64,000 nt of DNA, taken from contig NZ_WPIN01000025.1 in NCBI RefSeq assembly GCF_009754945.1, forward strand, positions 1-64,000. Reading direction: 5' to 3'. Origin of the DNA: Spirosoma arboris. Lineage in GTDB: Bacteria > Bacteroidota > Bacteroidia > Cytophagales > Spirosomataceae. Below the pieces are notes generated by a model. That model saw only the letters and a list, made by a program, of their open reading frames with translations. It did not search any database and was not told where the DNA came from. Shown here in pieces: positions 63,936 through 64,000 of the stretch (the first letter of the stretch is position 1; every line of letters starts with the position of its first letter). Both the position numbers and the translations under genes were made by a program.

Positions 63936-64000
63936 GATGGTATCGCCTTGCTGATTCGTTTAGGTAAAGACAACTGGATTTAGAAAAAGAAGGGGTTTCG

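Noticed and set aside
1..64000. CRISPR arrays, rRNA and tRNA genes
   Set aside because: No regularly spaced direct repeats and no cloverleaf or rRNA-like sequence was found by eye on either strand.

Overview
The window looks like a chromosomal stretch of a Bacteroidota organism, most likely a cytophagalean close to Spirosoma. Evidence: five FtsX/MacB-type permeases ending in the DPVKSLRSE-like tail, PadR-permease pairs with a permease prefix domain, a TonB-C protein, a PorT-like beta-barrel, BfmA/DUF5712 mobilization genes, a Y_Y_Y propeller kinase, very few Shine-Dalgarno sequences and TAnnTTTG-type promoters. No rRNA, tRNA or CRISPR array was seen.

Layout. 1-8000: small unknown genes, an ECF sigma factor, two single-domain response regulators and a 1568-residue multi-PAS hybrid kinase. 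8100-11950: a membrane protein, then a mobilization module (candidate oriT, BfmA-like accessory, DUF5712 relaxase-like protein, VirD4/TraG coupling protein) closed by a near-perfect 63-nt palindrome. 11950-17030: two FtsX permeases. 17570-24010: a DUF5694 protein, a frameshifted DUF3800 gene, a structured non-coding leader, a small membrane peptide, a VOC protein, and a 7TMR-DISM kinase interrupted by a stop codon. 24180-32803: a PadR-permease pair, a TMEM175 channel and an AraC-permease fusion. 32840-34790: a quinone-reductase remnant and an IS1182-like element. 34825-41465: a YadA-like repeat protein, hydrolases, an NmrA-like protein and an HxlR regulator. 41550-43380: IS1182, ISL3 and IS110 remnants. 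43577-47860: AT-richer lipoproteins and a beta-barrel. 48036-53620: a second ECF sigma factor and a response regulator-propeller kinase operon bracketed by ~242-bp inverted repeats. 53990-57945: a small gene and a second PadR-permease pair. 58324-63935: serine hydrolase, esterase, AraC regulator, tyrosine recombinase and one unknown gene.

Two patterns stand out. (1) A family of 16-nt GC-rich stem-loop sequences (form CGCN, 4-bp stem, 4-nt loop, 4-bp stem) occurs at least 13 times. Two copies are visible as exact 16-nt insertions when the IS1182 fragment at 41553 is aligned with the IS copy at 33096; one disrupts that IS's transposase; one sits at a gene start; three lie head-to-tail at 58189-58236. 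Stem changes are compensated. I do not recognise this element. (2) All five FtsX permease transcription units have the same upstream layout: a GG-N10-GC-like sigma-54 promoter preceded by two TGTCC-N6-GGACA palindromes, usually 21-22 bp apart, centred about 85-120 bp upstream of the predicted start. This implies one sigma-54/NtrC-type regulon whose activator is not in the window.

Several genes are broken by one-base shifts or single stop codons (DUF3800, 7TMR kinase, IS110 transposase, the gene at 44243). Either the region is decaying or the assembly has base errors.
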